Assembly (NCBI RefSeq): GCF_001522545.3
Contig: NC_031791.1
Span: 4,193,276 to 4,257,275, forward strand
DNA: 64,000 nt
DNA from: Parus major
Taxonomy: Eukaryota > Chordata > Aves > Passeriformes > Paridae
Direction: 5' to 3'
This document shows, in pieces, positions 9,952 to 22,690 of the stretch. Positions within the stretch are counted from its first letter, which is position 1; each line of letters starts with the position of its first letter. The translations under genes and the position numbers were made by a program. Below the pieces are notes generated by a model, which was not told where the DNA came from, did no database searches, and saw only the letters and a program-made list of their open reading frames with translations.

Positions 9952-12490
9952 CCAAGGTGGGAGCATGAGGAATATCAAGGGAAGAATGCACTTTAACCAA
10001 CTGCAGATATTCAATGAGAAGTGGAAAGTTCTTCTGAAATTTTGCCTAATTTATTTGAAGATAAACTCACAGTACCAAGTTTCTGAATATTTTATTCTAA
10101 AAGCATCTCTCAGGTAATTATGCTCCATGAAGTACACTTTTGTGTCATTAACTCCCCTTATTTCTGGCAACTGCACTGATGCTACACATACCTTACCCCT
10201 GTCTCCAAAGAGAGTGGTGTGAATGTGCCCCCTTCTATGTGGCCAGCTCTTGCTGCCACAGAGTATTTAATTTTGCTCTACTTAATACATTGTTTAAGAA
10301 ATCCAAGTTGATTGGAGTCTGAGTTTCTGTCTTTCCTGCAATATTAGGTGATTAATAAACACATGCTTAGAACCAAAACTATATAAATATACAGTTGTGC
10401 AAAGCTTATAATGCAGTTTTTTATTCATCCTAGATGGACACCAGGTCTTCTCACAACATTTAGAATATAATTAGAATTCAACACTACAGAAAAAAAATTC
10501 CCAGAATAAAACATGCAGAGATTACAATCTAAATACAATATTGTTAGTTGAAAGAAATGAATGTAAGTATTGAATGTTCAAAATTGTGTTGAATTAGATA
10601 AGCAAATCCCATGTAGACTTTGTTAATGATTCATAATCAGCTAATAAGCTCATCTCTAGTAGAATAATGATCCATGGACCTGTTAGCTCATTTATCACTA
10701 TGTTTTACAACACCAGCAAAGAAACTAATTAAATCCCAGCATCATTACACAGAATTCCTTTTAATAGAGATACAATGATGCACTAGAGGCTACAGATTAC
10801 ACTGCAAATTGTACCCAGAGATTCTGGACAGCAAGTTTTAATTAACACCTTAGCAAGAAGCTACCCACTTAAATAATAACTAACTAGGAAACATCTGCAC
10901 ACTCAAAAACATTGGAGGAAGGAGAGAGTAATGAAAGGAGCATGATGTGAAGTATGGAAATTGTCTTTTTTTTTCTATCCACAGGAAAAAGCTGTTGCTG
11001 TTCACCAACTGCATTCATTATCCAACACAAATGAGAAGGCAGAACTCTGGCTCCAGATCAGTGTTGAAGGTACTGGCAGAAGCAAATAAAAATCTCTGCA
11101 GCACCAGCACCAGTGCAGCTGGAGCATCTCCCAGAATACCATAAGGATTTACAAAGCACAAGTGAATCCTTTAGAGAACGAATACTGCAAGTCTTTACTT
11201 CATTTTGTTCATTGTGGGAAAGGTGTGTAACTGCCCAGATGAACAGATTTGTGATGTGCAAGCAAAAGAGTAAAAAGAACTTCAGAGACAGCACAGAACA
11301 AAAAAAGATTGAAAGACTGAATAGTCCAAAATTGGCATTCAAAGGAAAGATGACTCTAATAATGGGAAAACAATAGAAAGTAGTCATTAGTTTAACTTTT
11401 TGCCTTGAACATCCCAACCTAGAGTAAGAGGCACACACAAGTACTGCAGTGAATCTGAGCCAAGAAACAGCCAAGAACATCTTTCAAATGCATGTGTAGA
11501 GGAATATGGAACCCCCAAAATGGTGAGTTGTTGCTATGACTATTGAGAAAGTAATCAAAAAGGCAAGACTCTCTATCAGGACACCTTAGGCTTTGTTGAA
11601 TTCTTTCTTTTTTGGTTTATTTTTTTCTGATAATGGTGATTACTCAATGATCAGATTACTAGATTTTTAGATTACTATCTAAAAATATTTAAAGCTTACC
11701 ATCTTTTAGTATCTTTTAGTTTTCACAGTTGAATTATTGCGAAAGAAGGATCAAATAGGACAAATCTGAGTTTGAACTGGATCTGTTTTAAAGTTACTTC
11801 TCAAAGACTTTTGCAAGAATCTATTACTTTAGAGTGTAGCATTCAAATAAATTATCTATCAGAGCAACTCCAGCAGAATCACCAACATCTTGTTGATTTT
11901 TCTGAGGTTTTTATTGTCTAATGAAATGTAACTGAAGATTCCCATAGTGACAATTAAAGACGTCAAAGAACTGAAGTTTGTTTTCACATTATTAGGTGGT
12001 AAAATGCAGCAATGCTGTAAATACCCATTAGCCATCACAGTTCTCATTAATCCCCAAAACCAACTCATTAGTGTCCTTAGACATGACAGACAAGTATAGC
12101 AAATGAGAAAAATCTATCAATATATTCATTGTGTGCAAAATCAGGGCTTCCATCATCATATTCACACAGTGACAATCAGTTAAATGCTCCTTCTACAAGA
12201 AATAAATATAAGAGCATCTAGCTGGAGTGTAGAAATAACCAAGATATTAGATGCTTCAGTTCTACCTTACAATAGGTTCATGTGAAGTTCAGGTTGGCAT
12301 GAATTGTCACAGTTGTTTAGCCAATGCTAAATTTTATACAACATATTGATTTAACTTAAACTGCTGTAACTTACAGTTATTTCAGAACTGAGGGCTGTCA
12401 GTTTGTGGGATTTGCAGGAGGCTTCTGGTTGTGTAAAGAAAACCTCACCTAAGGGCTAAAGACACATCCAGGCCTGATACGGCCCTGCAC
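9952..12490. other. Non-coding sequence with a candidate conserved block
   Basis: No gene is recognised. Open frames around 11058-11480 on both strands overlap each other and have no domain. The block at about 10610-10870 is unique in the window and rich in ATTA/TAAT cores with alternating AT and mixed segments, a texture common in vertebrate conserved non-coding elements. The segment at 10190-10385 has a faint LTR-like look (AATAAA, T-rich) but no definable ends. Confidence 0.4.
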
Positions 12491-12935
12491 TGATGCCTTG
12501 GGATTTCAGCTTTCCTATTTTCATCTATTTGTAACCCTGCCGTTCTTTAGTGTTTAACTCCAAACTCCACACACAGTGTGAGCTGCTGCTTTCCCATTTG
12601 GGTCACACACAGCAATTCCTCTCCAGGCCTGGCAATCAAGGACACCTCACTGCCTCAGGCCCTCAGAGATGGAAACAAAAGGGAGTTGGGGGCAGCAAAC
12701 CTGGGGTAAATGACTTCATTACCTGAAGCTGGAATTGGGAGATTAACCCCAATATGCAAATGGACCAAACTTATAAAAGTGTGAAACCCATGACCCGTGG
12801 TCCATTTTGGGTGCAGCCCCTGGGGGGCTTTGTCTGCCTGAAATGTCCCTGAAGGTCCCTCAGTAAATTTAACTGCTTTTTATTCCTTTAATTTTTTTCT
12901 GGCCTTTGTTTTCAGGTTGTCCCAAAAAGGCATCA
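12491..12935 (+). mobile_element. Solo LTR, copy 2 of the TGATGCC/GGCATCA family
   Basis: This 445-base copy has intact family termini, TGATGCCTTGGG at the left and AAGGCATCA at the right, so the ends form a short inverted repeat. It retains the octamer ATGCAAAT (12754-12761) and TATAAAAG (12772-12779). The poly(A) signal seen as AATAAA in copy 1 is AGTAAA here (12862-12867). Flanks GCAC and CCAC may be a decayed 4-bp target duplication. No PBS, polypurine tract or gag/pol frame adjoins it. It is in the same orientation as copy 1, and the 5.8 kb between them is not retroviral. Confidence 0.88.
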
Positions 12936-15900
12936 CCACAGTGCCCAGAACACTGCACACTGCTGAAGATGCCAGAGTCAGACCAAGGATCATTTTCCAG
13001 CACGAGAAAAGCTCCAACCACCACCAGCCACGTTCTGAGCACAGACACAAACTTTCTCATATGAATATCTCTACTTAGCAGCTGGCTTTCATTCTTCTTT
13101 CTCCCATCTTCTCTCTACATTTGCTTCATGGATTCTTTTGACAAAAGTCTGTAATTAGGTAATTTTCTTGTACATCTGGTACCTTCCACCAATGTCTTTA
13201 TCTTTTTAATATTATGCATTCACCTTTTCACAGCAATCTTTCAGAGTTCTCAGTTGAGAGGAAAACTCTTAAGTCTTTTGCTGATGTGCAGTGCAGTCAG
13301 AAAAGCAAAACTACTGAATTATACAGAAACCAAGAGTGCTAATAATAATGCCACTGTTTAAATCAATACCATGGCCTTGCCCAGAATACTGTTTTGTTTT
13401 TGTTTGCTTTAGCCCAGAAACAGAACAGGAAAAGAAAGAATTCAAAGATAGGTCACAAAAATGGTGCCAGGCTAGCAGGAATTAATGGCAAGGCATAATT
13501 GGAATATGGGTCTGCTTAGTTCAGGAGAAAAAAGATCTCATGCAAACTGCATAGGGATTAGAACAAGAATTCCCACTTGCTACATCTGGGAATACAGGCA
13601 CATGATAAATAAATCTGAAAAGCAAGTAGTACCTTTATTGCAATCATTAAGAAAAACTGGAGGTTGGGGAATAAATGGAATTGCACATAAAATCCAGCAG
13701 AGCATAACACAAGAGGTATTGCTGTAGATAAAGAAACATCTGCAAATGAAGGGCTAGTAGCACCTCTGATATGATGACAAAAATAATTTAGAGACCATTG
13801 CCATGCCAGGCTAAATGATTACTCTAGAGATTTGAGACAGATGTGATTATGGCCTCTAAAACTATTCTAGTTTATTAGTTTTGTAAAGAGTTTGGCAATT
13901 CCACAGGTGTAGAAGGCACATTCTGTAACCTTCTTCATAAGGATCCAGACTCTGATCTTCACAGTGCCTCAGGCTGGTACCACTGACAGCACAAACAAGA
14001 CTTTGCCTCCTGGTTCCCATGATTGCAAGAAATCCACATGATGGGTGTTTCTGTCCATGTCTGTAAGCTTCTCCTCTGTGTTCAAATGGGAAAGCAGAAA
14101 TTGGATTTTTGCCATTCTTTGTACAGTGGGATCTATTTTAATTGCATACTGTGGTTTAGAAGACAACTTTTAAAATACCCCCCATGTTTCAGAATGCTCT
14201 TCTTTAACTGGATGATCACAATTTCTCCACCTTGTCCACCACATCTCTTTCAACAGCAGGAGTTCTAGCAACACCAGCTTAGCACAGGATGAAAGGTAAG
14301 TCCTGAATCAAAAGCAAACATGCAGTCATTCAGAATCACTTTAACACTATGTTCTCTGGCATTAGTAGAAAAAAAATTGCTCAAGCAATACTGTGACCTT
14401 ACTGCCCCCTATTCTGAAGCTTAGAAAATTGCAACATTCCCTCAACCACACATTTGGCAGGTTGAATGAAAGGTTCAGCAGGGACAGGAAAGAATTCCCC
14501 TGAAAAGGAAATGGCAGTGAAGATGTGGTTTTTCTTAGTTCCCTAAAAATTGTCATTACTACATGCTATCTGTATTTCCTGATGTAGAGGATGTGGCCAC
14601 TTTATGCAGGTACTTTGGGGAATATGTTCATTTTTATCCTGAGCAAATCTTTGTAACTCTTTGGGGAATAAAGTTAACGACACCCAAACACAACCAGCTA
14701 GACAAACCCAAGATGCACAGAGTACATCATTCAAACACTTTCTATCATACTGGGGTATTTTTCTCTTTTTAATGCCTGGAGAATGTATTATATAGTCATA
14801 TATACACTAAAGACCTCAGAAAAAGTTCAAAACATACATTTTGCCATGTTTGCTTTTCTCTTCCCTGTCCTCCCTGAGTAAATATCTCCTAGCACATCAG
14901 CTGCATCTGTGATTTCTTTTTTCTTGTCAGCATCAGTTCATGTGGCCAAAAAGTAATACCTTAGCAGGTGCTGCAGCAGAGGCATCACCTGAGAAATTCA
15001 ACTGAGAGTATGCAGGACTACTTTTCTTGAAATACTGAGGGCTCTACACTCTTAAAGAATTGAAGGTGCCCAGCTATTTATACGGCAAGGGTGGGATTCA
15101 AGATTACAAGGTCTGGATATTCATACATACATCCACATGCTGGATCTGTTTCAATCTGTTTCAATTTCCCAGACAGCTTATTGGGCTCTATCTGGAAACT
15201 GATTCGTTTATTCTGCTTGTTATTAGATGAAACAGTAACCCCCAATTTAGCTATTGTTTATTCTTTTTATTCATACTCAGTTGCTATAATTCAATTGTTA
15301 TGAACAGTATTACCAGGGAAGTATCTCAGCTTTATTGACCATATCCTTTTGAGTGGAAAAAAAAGAACCACTAACAAACCAAAGAGCCCTTTCCCCAGAA
15401 AAAGAATTCAAGTCTCGTATCCACCTCTTTTGTAACAGAATCCTCAACCTCTAAACAGTGAATGTGAAATAAGTGAACAATCCCAAAACACACACTGGTG
15501 TTTGCTCAGCACACAACACCAGGTTGCACAAGTACCAGGAGCAGGAGAATATCTGTAAGAGTCAACAGGTGCATTCAATATTGTGATTATTCAGAATAAC
15601 TTCGGTATTATGGGCTTATTTCTTTATATTTCCTTTGAGGTACTTCAGATTTCAATATGGCAATTCTTCAATCCTAGTTTCCTTTTGTTCCGTTCAAATT
15701 ACACCAAGTGGAATGGCATCAGTATTGTTGATTCTACAGCAGATAATTGGCATAGAAGCTTTACTGATTTCCACAAATCATGTCAGCAACTGATTTTACA
15801 CTCACATAAAACTGTTTTCCATTTTCAAAATTAAATGAATTTTAGCTTTTGAATAAAATGTTTTGCTTTTTTTTTTTTCACAATATCTGACATAATTTTT

Positions 15901-18029
15901 AATAGATTAATCCATTCTCACACTCTCTTCTTCCATCCAAGAAAATCTTACATTTTAAGTACTACTCAATCCTAATGCACTAGGCTAATTCAAAATTAAG
16001 TGAGTTAATGCCAAGGTGACATGAATGCTTGTAAGAATCCATAATTTGGGGGGCTGAACAATTACATTACTTTCCTTTTAGAAGTTTTCTTTGTTTTCTG
16101 TTTCAGTTATTCCTCATAAAGCAAATATCCCTCCCCTTCTCTGCTCCCAGGCTCACATATTTTACCTACATTTCCTACACACAAAAATTTCTGTGACAGC
16201 TACTCCACGAGAAAGAACTTCCCAAATAAAGCAAAGCACAAACAAATTATTTTTCTTATATCAAAATATATTAGGCAGACCTCACAGTCTCTTTGTTGAA
16301 TTTTGAAGGGGATTTTGGAGGAACAACGAGGCTTAGCTTTTGAGCAAAGGTAATTTTGAAAGGTGGAATCACAGCTTATGAAACTCTCCAGAGAATTTTC
16401 CTGATGCAAAGCTAAGAAGACTTTGTGATAATTTCTTAGGAGCTGGCCTCATTCCAAGTTGGATTTTAAACACAGATTATAAGGCAAACACCATCCCCCC
16501 CAAGTATTAAGAAAGAAGAAAATAACAGAATGGGGGCTGCAGAAATGGTGTCTATTGTGGGACAAAAACCTGTCAATCAACCAAGTTGACAGGCATCAGA
16601 GATTGACAGACAGGCCCTCTCTCTTGACTTCAGTTATCTGGGGGAATGGGAAAAGTGTCTGCAAGAACAAGTTAAATTGCCAAAGTCATTACCAGTCACC
16701 AATTACCAAAGAAAAGATAACAAGGTGTATTTTAGAAAAATCGATGCAACAACATGCATTTCAATAGAGTGAGTTTTTCAGAACTTTAGAAAACAAAATG
16801 AACTATTTAGGGAATACATGATGGTTTTTTCATAGAATACCAAGCACTTTACTATGCCAGCAGGCTTTGGAGATTCATCACTATTCTTCCTATATTTTGT
16901 ATGAAGTCCAAAGGTCAACCAACAAATATGTCCCTTTGTCTCTTCTTAGTCTTAACCTACAGAAAGAAAGTAATCTCTCTATCCCAATGATTAATTCTAG
17001 GTTCTGTGCTTGGAAAAACTAGAGTCCAAACAACATTTTGGTTCCCAAGTGCATTTATTCTAGTTACACAAGAAAATTCTATTACGTGGTAATAAATTAC
17101 TAAGAAAACACCAAAGGATCTTGATATTTTCTGCCAGATTTGATTCCTTCATTCACCCAGGCTGAAAAAGTCCCTTATGAATTGTGTTGGACCCCCCAGT
17201 TAATGACCTTGAGGTGATCAGCTCCTTGTGGCTCTGATCATCAAAGGGAAACCATCTCTGCCACATGGCAATGCAGCTGAACAAATGCCAGAACCAACAT
17301 CCACTCATCACACTGAAGAATAGGAAGATATCAATCCTGAAAATGCTTTCTACAGATATTTTTCCTCAGTTTTCATTAGACTTTTATTTTGAATGGAACT
17401 TAGGTGGAATATAGACTAATTTCCACTAGCCTGTCTGCATAGTGCTTTTGGAGGGGAATTTGATTACAGGGAACGCTCTAAAGAAGCCACACTTTAGTTT
17501 AGAACATTCAGTAGTTTCCAGCTTCAAGGGGACTCACATTTAGCAGCACATTTCAGACTTTTAGCACAACCTTTGCCAACACTTGAGGCTTATTTGGAGG
17601 ATCTTCATTTACACTCTTGATCCTCTGCAGTGTCCCTACCCAGGCAGGCTGACATTTCACCTATGTACCTCTGCCTCCCTGCAGAACCCTCTCACCAGGT
17701 AATTTGATTGAATCAAAACCATTTCCATACAATTCTAAAACATAACAGACCACAGCAAAAAATGTAAAACCTCCAAAGCAGCTCAAAGCTAATTAATTTC
17801 TATTACTAGTGAAAGAAGAACCACTTAACATGCCTTTTCTTATTTAAATTACCATTGACAGCACCTGGGTTTTTTTGTTGTTTTCTTTTTTTACTCTTGG
17901 GAACTCCTGTTACAATACTAGTTAAATTCTATATGACTGTAGAATTTATGAAGATAAGGCAATTACCATTACAAAAACAATCCCAGGTTACAATTTATGG
18001 TGAAAATAAAAGAGTTATGATGTTCTGCT
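12936..18029. other. Non-coding sequence
   Basis: No gene, LINE, SINE or LTR is recognisable. Small AT-rich tracts and short chance frames are present. Confidence 0.45.
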
Positions 18030-18130
18030 AAATCATTCCGTGATGCACTACATACTTGGTTAAACCTTCTAGTCGTGAAAATTTAGGGCTAATTGGTGTC
18101 ATTGCATTAAGCAATTAATTATTTTGTTTC
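18030..18130. promoter_or_regulatory. Candidate conserved non-coding element (small)
   Basis: This is a non-repetitive segment carrying AATCATTCCGTGATG, then CTAATTGGTGTCATTGCATTA and AATTAATTA-type cores (homeodomain-like). The call rests on texture only, and no conservation data are available here. Confidence 0.2.
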
Positions 18131-21100
18131 ATTTATGGATACTTCATCTATATATTGTTAAGCAACAATGCAACTTAATAAGCAGCAAATGTACAAGCCC
18201 TGTAGCAACCATGTAATCAATATAAATGACCAACAGGAGAAAACACAATTCCATAAAGCTTTGATTTCCCCTCACAGCAATGACAGAGTTAAACCTGCGT
18301 TCAGAAATAGTTCCTGACTGAGAACTCCAACCCTGTTGGTTTTGCTGGCAGAGAACAATTGTGAATGTGGCCTCAGTTAGAGGGCACATTTCCTTGGTAT
18401 TTTGCACCAAAAAAATCATTCCAAGAATTCAACAAAAATTATTAACCATGAAAAATTCTATCTAAAAATTGTCATTGAAGCTCTCTGAACTGCAGCATTG
18501 CCTTGTCTGGAAAGACCATGCTATACAGAAAGAACAAGGGAATGATCTGTTCTGGACTGGGGACCTACCTGAAGTAGCTCATTTCATTAATATATGCCTG
18601 ATTATGGTACACAATTTTATATTGTCTTTATTTAGGTGTACAGAGTTTTGCATTTTTCAACACAACCTCCTCTGCCGCCTGCTTTTCAAATCTATGGCAA
18701 AGGAAAATACCCATTATCTCTATAAAATATTTAGATGCTAAGAAGCTAATTTCATAACACTTTTTACTTTAAATTGATTACATTCTACTGGCTGGTTTTG
18801 ACTTTCCCCATGGTTCAGGCTCACATTTCAAAGCTTCCTGATCTCTCTGTAGATGTCTCTGTGAATATTTATTAACAAGACTGCAGGAATTACCCTTTAT
18901 ATTAATCATCTTCTGTCAAAAAAATGAAGGCCAGCAAGCAACCCACTCCAACTGTGGAGCAGTCAATAGATTTGCTTTTCTTAATTAATTTAGTAATTTC
19001 TAAGTCAACTTTCCCTAGTAGTAATTAATAAGAAGCTTGTCCACTGTTCTTTAATGCAAAGATCACAAAAAGAGAGCCTGTAAGATAGGGAGTCTAGATC
19101 AGAGTACAATGTGTCCATCTCTCATGTGCTGAGACAACTAACTTGGGTTAAAATTAATATTTCACAATTGCTATCAATGTACAACTAATTTTAGGAAATG
19201 CAGTTAAAACAAAAATTTTACCTGTTAATTTCTGCTATTTTTTTTTCTATTACCATGATAAATACTGTGTGTCCTGCAAATCCAGATGGAAAGGAAGATA
19301 AACAAAGGGAATCCAAACAAACAAAACCCTTAAACCCCTCAACTAACATAAAAGATAAGCAATAGATTCACTCTCCAAGATGAGTCTTGCAGGGCAGAAG
19401 AAGTTAATGTTGGAATTTCAGATTTAATCCATTCCTAAGCAGGAAGAGCAATCACTTTGGCCTTAACCTCAGCTTTGAAAACACTGTTCTGCATACATGC
19501 TGTTTCAACATTTCTGGGTTGCAATTCAGCATCAAATAATCAATATTCAAGCCTGTTCCCCTTGCAGCCTTCCTGACACACCAGACTGAATTCCACCTTC
19601 TACAAGAGCGCTGACACCATTTGAAATTGAAGAACAAATTTTGCATATCTCCATGTCTCAAAGAACATTTTTATGCAATACAGATGATATGTTATGAATT
19701 TTTGCAAGTTCTTGGTATATGCACACCAGTTTCCATTCTTTCAACTGCTGTCACTGCTTCCTGTGCTACCCAAACAGGAGCAGGAATGCAGTACTGTAAA
19801 TGCTACACACATACGAAAATTCAGATGCTGATGGAATTCACCATATCAAGAAACATTTGCATGGTTAAAGTAACAGCCTCTGTATTATAGTTTCAGCAGA
19901 ATTTTAGAAGATTTTCTCCACTTTTGATACAGCAGAGATGCCCCAATCAGAAATCCAAACATTTTCTGCTGTTTAAAAGCTGATTTCTGGTATGATGATA
20001 GATATACCATCTTTTTATAGCTGGCATGTACTGGAGGCAATCTGCAAATATAATTCCATGAAAAGGTATTTTATCTTCATTCAGATAAGCTCTCTGCTAT
20101 CTAGAACATTGCTGTAATGCCTAAACCTCAACTGGGAGTTCATTAGCAAAATTTCTGCATAACAGAAACATAGTTGAAAGTATATTTACACAGGTGTAAA
20201 AGAGATGGGATTTATCATCTCTGTTTTTTTCAATAGAATTTTCTCCAACATACTCAGAAAATTAACCATAAGAGAGTAAGATTTATTCTGTTTTACTGCA
20301 ATATCTTACTTCAAAATTTTCAGGACTTTTCATGTCCTCATTTTGTGACAGTAGTGCATTTCCCAGATAAATGCAATTACAAACTGAATGTCCTAATTAA
20401 ACATGGCAAAAATCAAACTCTACAGGTAGAATCTAGAGAGAGACAGAGAGGTGCAGTGGCAACTATATTTTCTGTGTTCATTGAGCACATAAAGAGCTTG
20501 GGAAAACAAACAACAAGACAAGGCTATCCTGTAGCTTCCTCCAGAGATGTACCCAAGCTGCTTTTTTTTCCTACCCACTTGGGTTTTTTCTGGTAGCACT
20601 GAAAGCATTTGTGACAGTTTCCTGAACTTTGTGACAAAATGAAACAGATTCTTTTTAGATTAAAACAAAAAACTGGGGGGACCAAGAACTTTTTGTGCAG
20701 GTGCAGCTAAACCTGCAGCAGATGTCCCAGTGTGGGCTGGCTCTGGCTCCCACTCAGCCGACTGAAAGGCTCCTCAAAGCCTTTATAAACACCACAGGTC
20801 TCTAGACCAGCTGTTGACAACCATCCTCAGCCTTCTTGTGGAGGACAAACACAGCTCAGCCTGGTCATGTGCTGGCAATTACCAGTTGTTGTTGCCACAA
20901 ACAAAACTTTGACAACATCAATGACTAGTACTGTGGTGTCTGAGGGATATTCAATTTTGTATTCGGCATTTTCTAACATCACAAAAATTCCCATATGTCA
21001 TTACAGTTGAGTAGAGAACCACTAAAACTCTTTGCACAGTGGTTCTTAACACAAGGTTTCTGACTACTCTACCTTTTCTCATCCCAGGAGTTCCTGTGCA

Positions 21101-22279
21101 TGTGGATCTGCCCCATGGCTCCCCTCAGCAGTACAGAAATAGTTAAGGTCACAACAGAGTGCTGCTATGTAAAGGAGAAATTTCCCTGTCCTTGCCTAAG
21201 TGAATGTCTGGGATTAAACTGACAGCCCACCTTAGTGATGGTGGAATAATTGGTTGTTCAGCTCTGTCCTTGTCAAGCTCTGACAGTTCTGCAGATGTCC
21301 TGCTCGGCTCTCCAAAGGTTAGCCTCAGCTGAAGCTGGTGTTCATTAATCATTCCTTCCTGACAGGACTCAGAGCAGCCCACATCTGCCACTCTGTCCCC
21401 CTCAATCCCTGATGCACCCAGCTTGTGTGTAATCACTGATGGTTTTCTTAACAGGATACCTGATAAGGGAATATGCATTTTACTGTGAGACTCGTGGTGT
21501 TGCCTTCTTTCTTGGTAATTCTTTCAGCAAGGGACGAGTAATAGGAATTTGGTGTCTTTGTTCAAGACAGGCTTGTACAAAATGAGTGAAATGTGGACTG
21601 GGTGGGTGTACAAGTACACAGCATCACATTCTTTTTATAGTGTCTCTGATGCCTTCACACAACAATTTTCAGTCTCGTACCACAACCACACTGAGGATGG
21701 AAGGATGAGGTATTCACTAACCTTGCATGGCTACGTGGTGGCTCCCTACAGCTCCTGACTTGGAAGAAGTAGAAAAAACCCCACCATGAACAGCTGGGGA
21801 AAGAAAAGCCTCAATGCACTCTTCTGATCTTGTGGTTTTTTTCCAGCCACTGGATCTCCCTGCACTATAACATTTGCTTCACTGTCTCTTTGTGGAGAGT
21901 GTGACTGGAAAATTCTGTCAGCAGCTCTGCTTGAACCCAGAACTGGATAATTTTCAGAAGTTCACACAGGACTAATTTCTTTGAAGTATTCTGACTGCTT
22001 TTACCAGAACCTCTAAGTGTCACTCATGAGTAGTAAGCACCTGAGAAAAATGGGATAACTATAAGGATAATTCCCAGCAATTTCAAGTATACACCAGAAT
22101 TTCAAGTGTGCCCCAGAATAAACTGTACATCTAGCAGTTAGACAAAACCATAAATATATTACTGATGACTCTTGAGTAAATTGGAATAACCATCAGCACA
22201 CAGACTGCCAGTGTATTATAGTTGCCAAGACTGTGCAAGAAATGAAATAATTGCCCACTTCAAAATCTTATTACAAGAT
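18131..22279. other. Non-coding sequence
   Basis: No gene or repeat is recognisable. The 109-codon minus frame at 21149-21478 has a mixed composition but no domain or convincing splice context, and is left uncalled. Confidence 0.45.
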
Positions 22280-22690
22280 TGCCCACCGACTTTTCTTAGC
22301 CTGCTGGTGTTCATATGTGAGCATTGCAGGAATCATCATTTCAAATAATTGATTAACTGTCTAGTCTACAAAGTTTAAAAAGGAACAAACAAGGACATTA
22401 AGTGATTAGCATTCCTCCATTTAATTTGCAAATCCTGTCTTCACAGCTAAAAAGCCAAATGCCTCAGGCACACAGATCCCAACAAGCTTGACAGTAGAAG
22501 GAAGGTGCTACAGAGGCACATAACTGACATGCTGGATTAAAGCAATCAACACATTGACCATTAATCACGACTGAAGGCTTTACAGTGCACTCAGAGAATG
22601 GCACTGGGCCTGTTCTGGGAGGTAGCAGCAGTGAGGCTGAATTTCAAACTGCTGAGCCAACCCACCAATGGGATTTATCACCACAAGCCA
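22280..22690. promoter_or_regulatory. Candidate conserved non-coding element
   Basis: This is an unusually even-textured unique stretch without mononucleotide runs. It contains AAATAATTGATTAACTG, ATTAAGTGATTAGCATT and ACCATTAATCACGACTG segments, which are homeodomain/NK-type and MEIS-like cores. It resembles vertebrate developmental enhancers in composition. Evidence is weak and needs a cross-species alignment. Confidence 0.25.

Noticed and set aside
10190..10385. Possible old LTR remnant
   Set aside because: It has T-rich and AATAAA content, but no termini, duplication or similarity to the other LTRs in the window could be shown.
11058..11480. 140-codon minus-strand frame
   Set aside because: No domain, no splice support, and an overlapping open frame on the other strand.
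6214..12935. Two same-orientation LTRs 5.8 kb apart as the ends of one provirus
   Set aside because: Copy 1 has its own matching 4-bp duplication on both sides. No primer-binding site follows it, no polypurine tract precedes copy 2, and the 5.8 kb between has no gag, pol or env frame.
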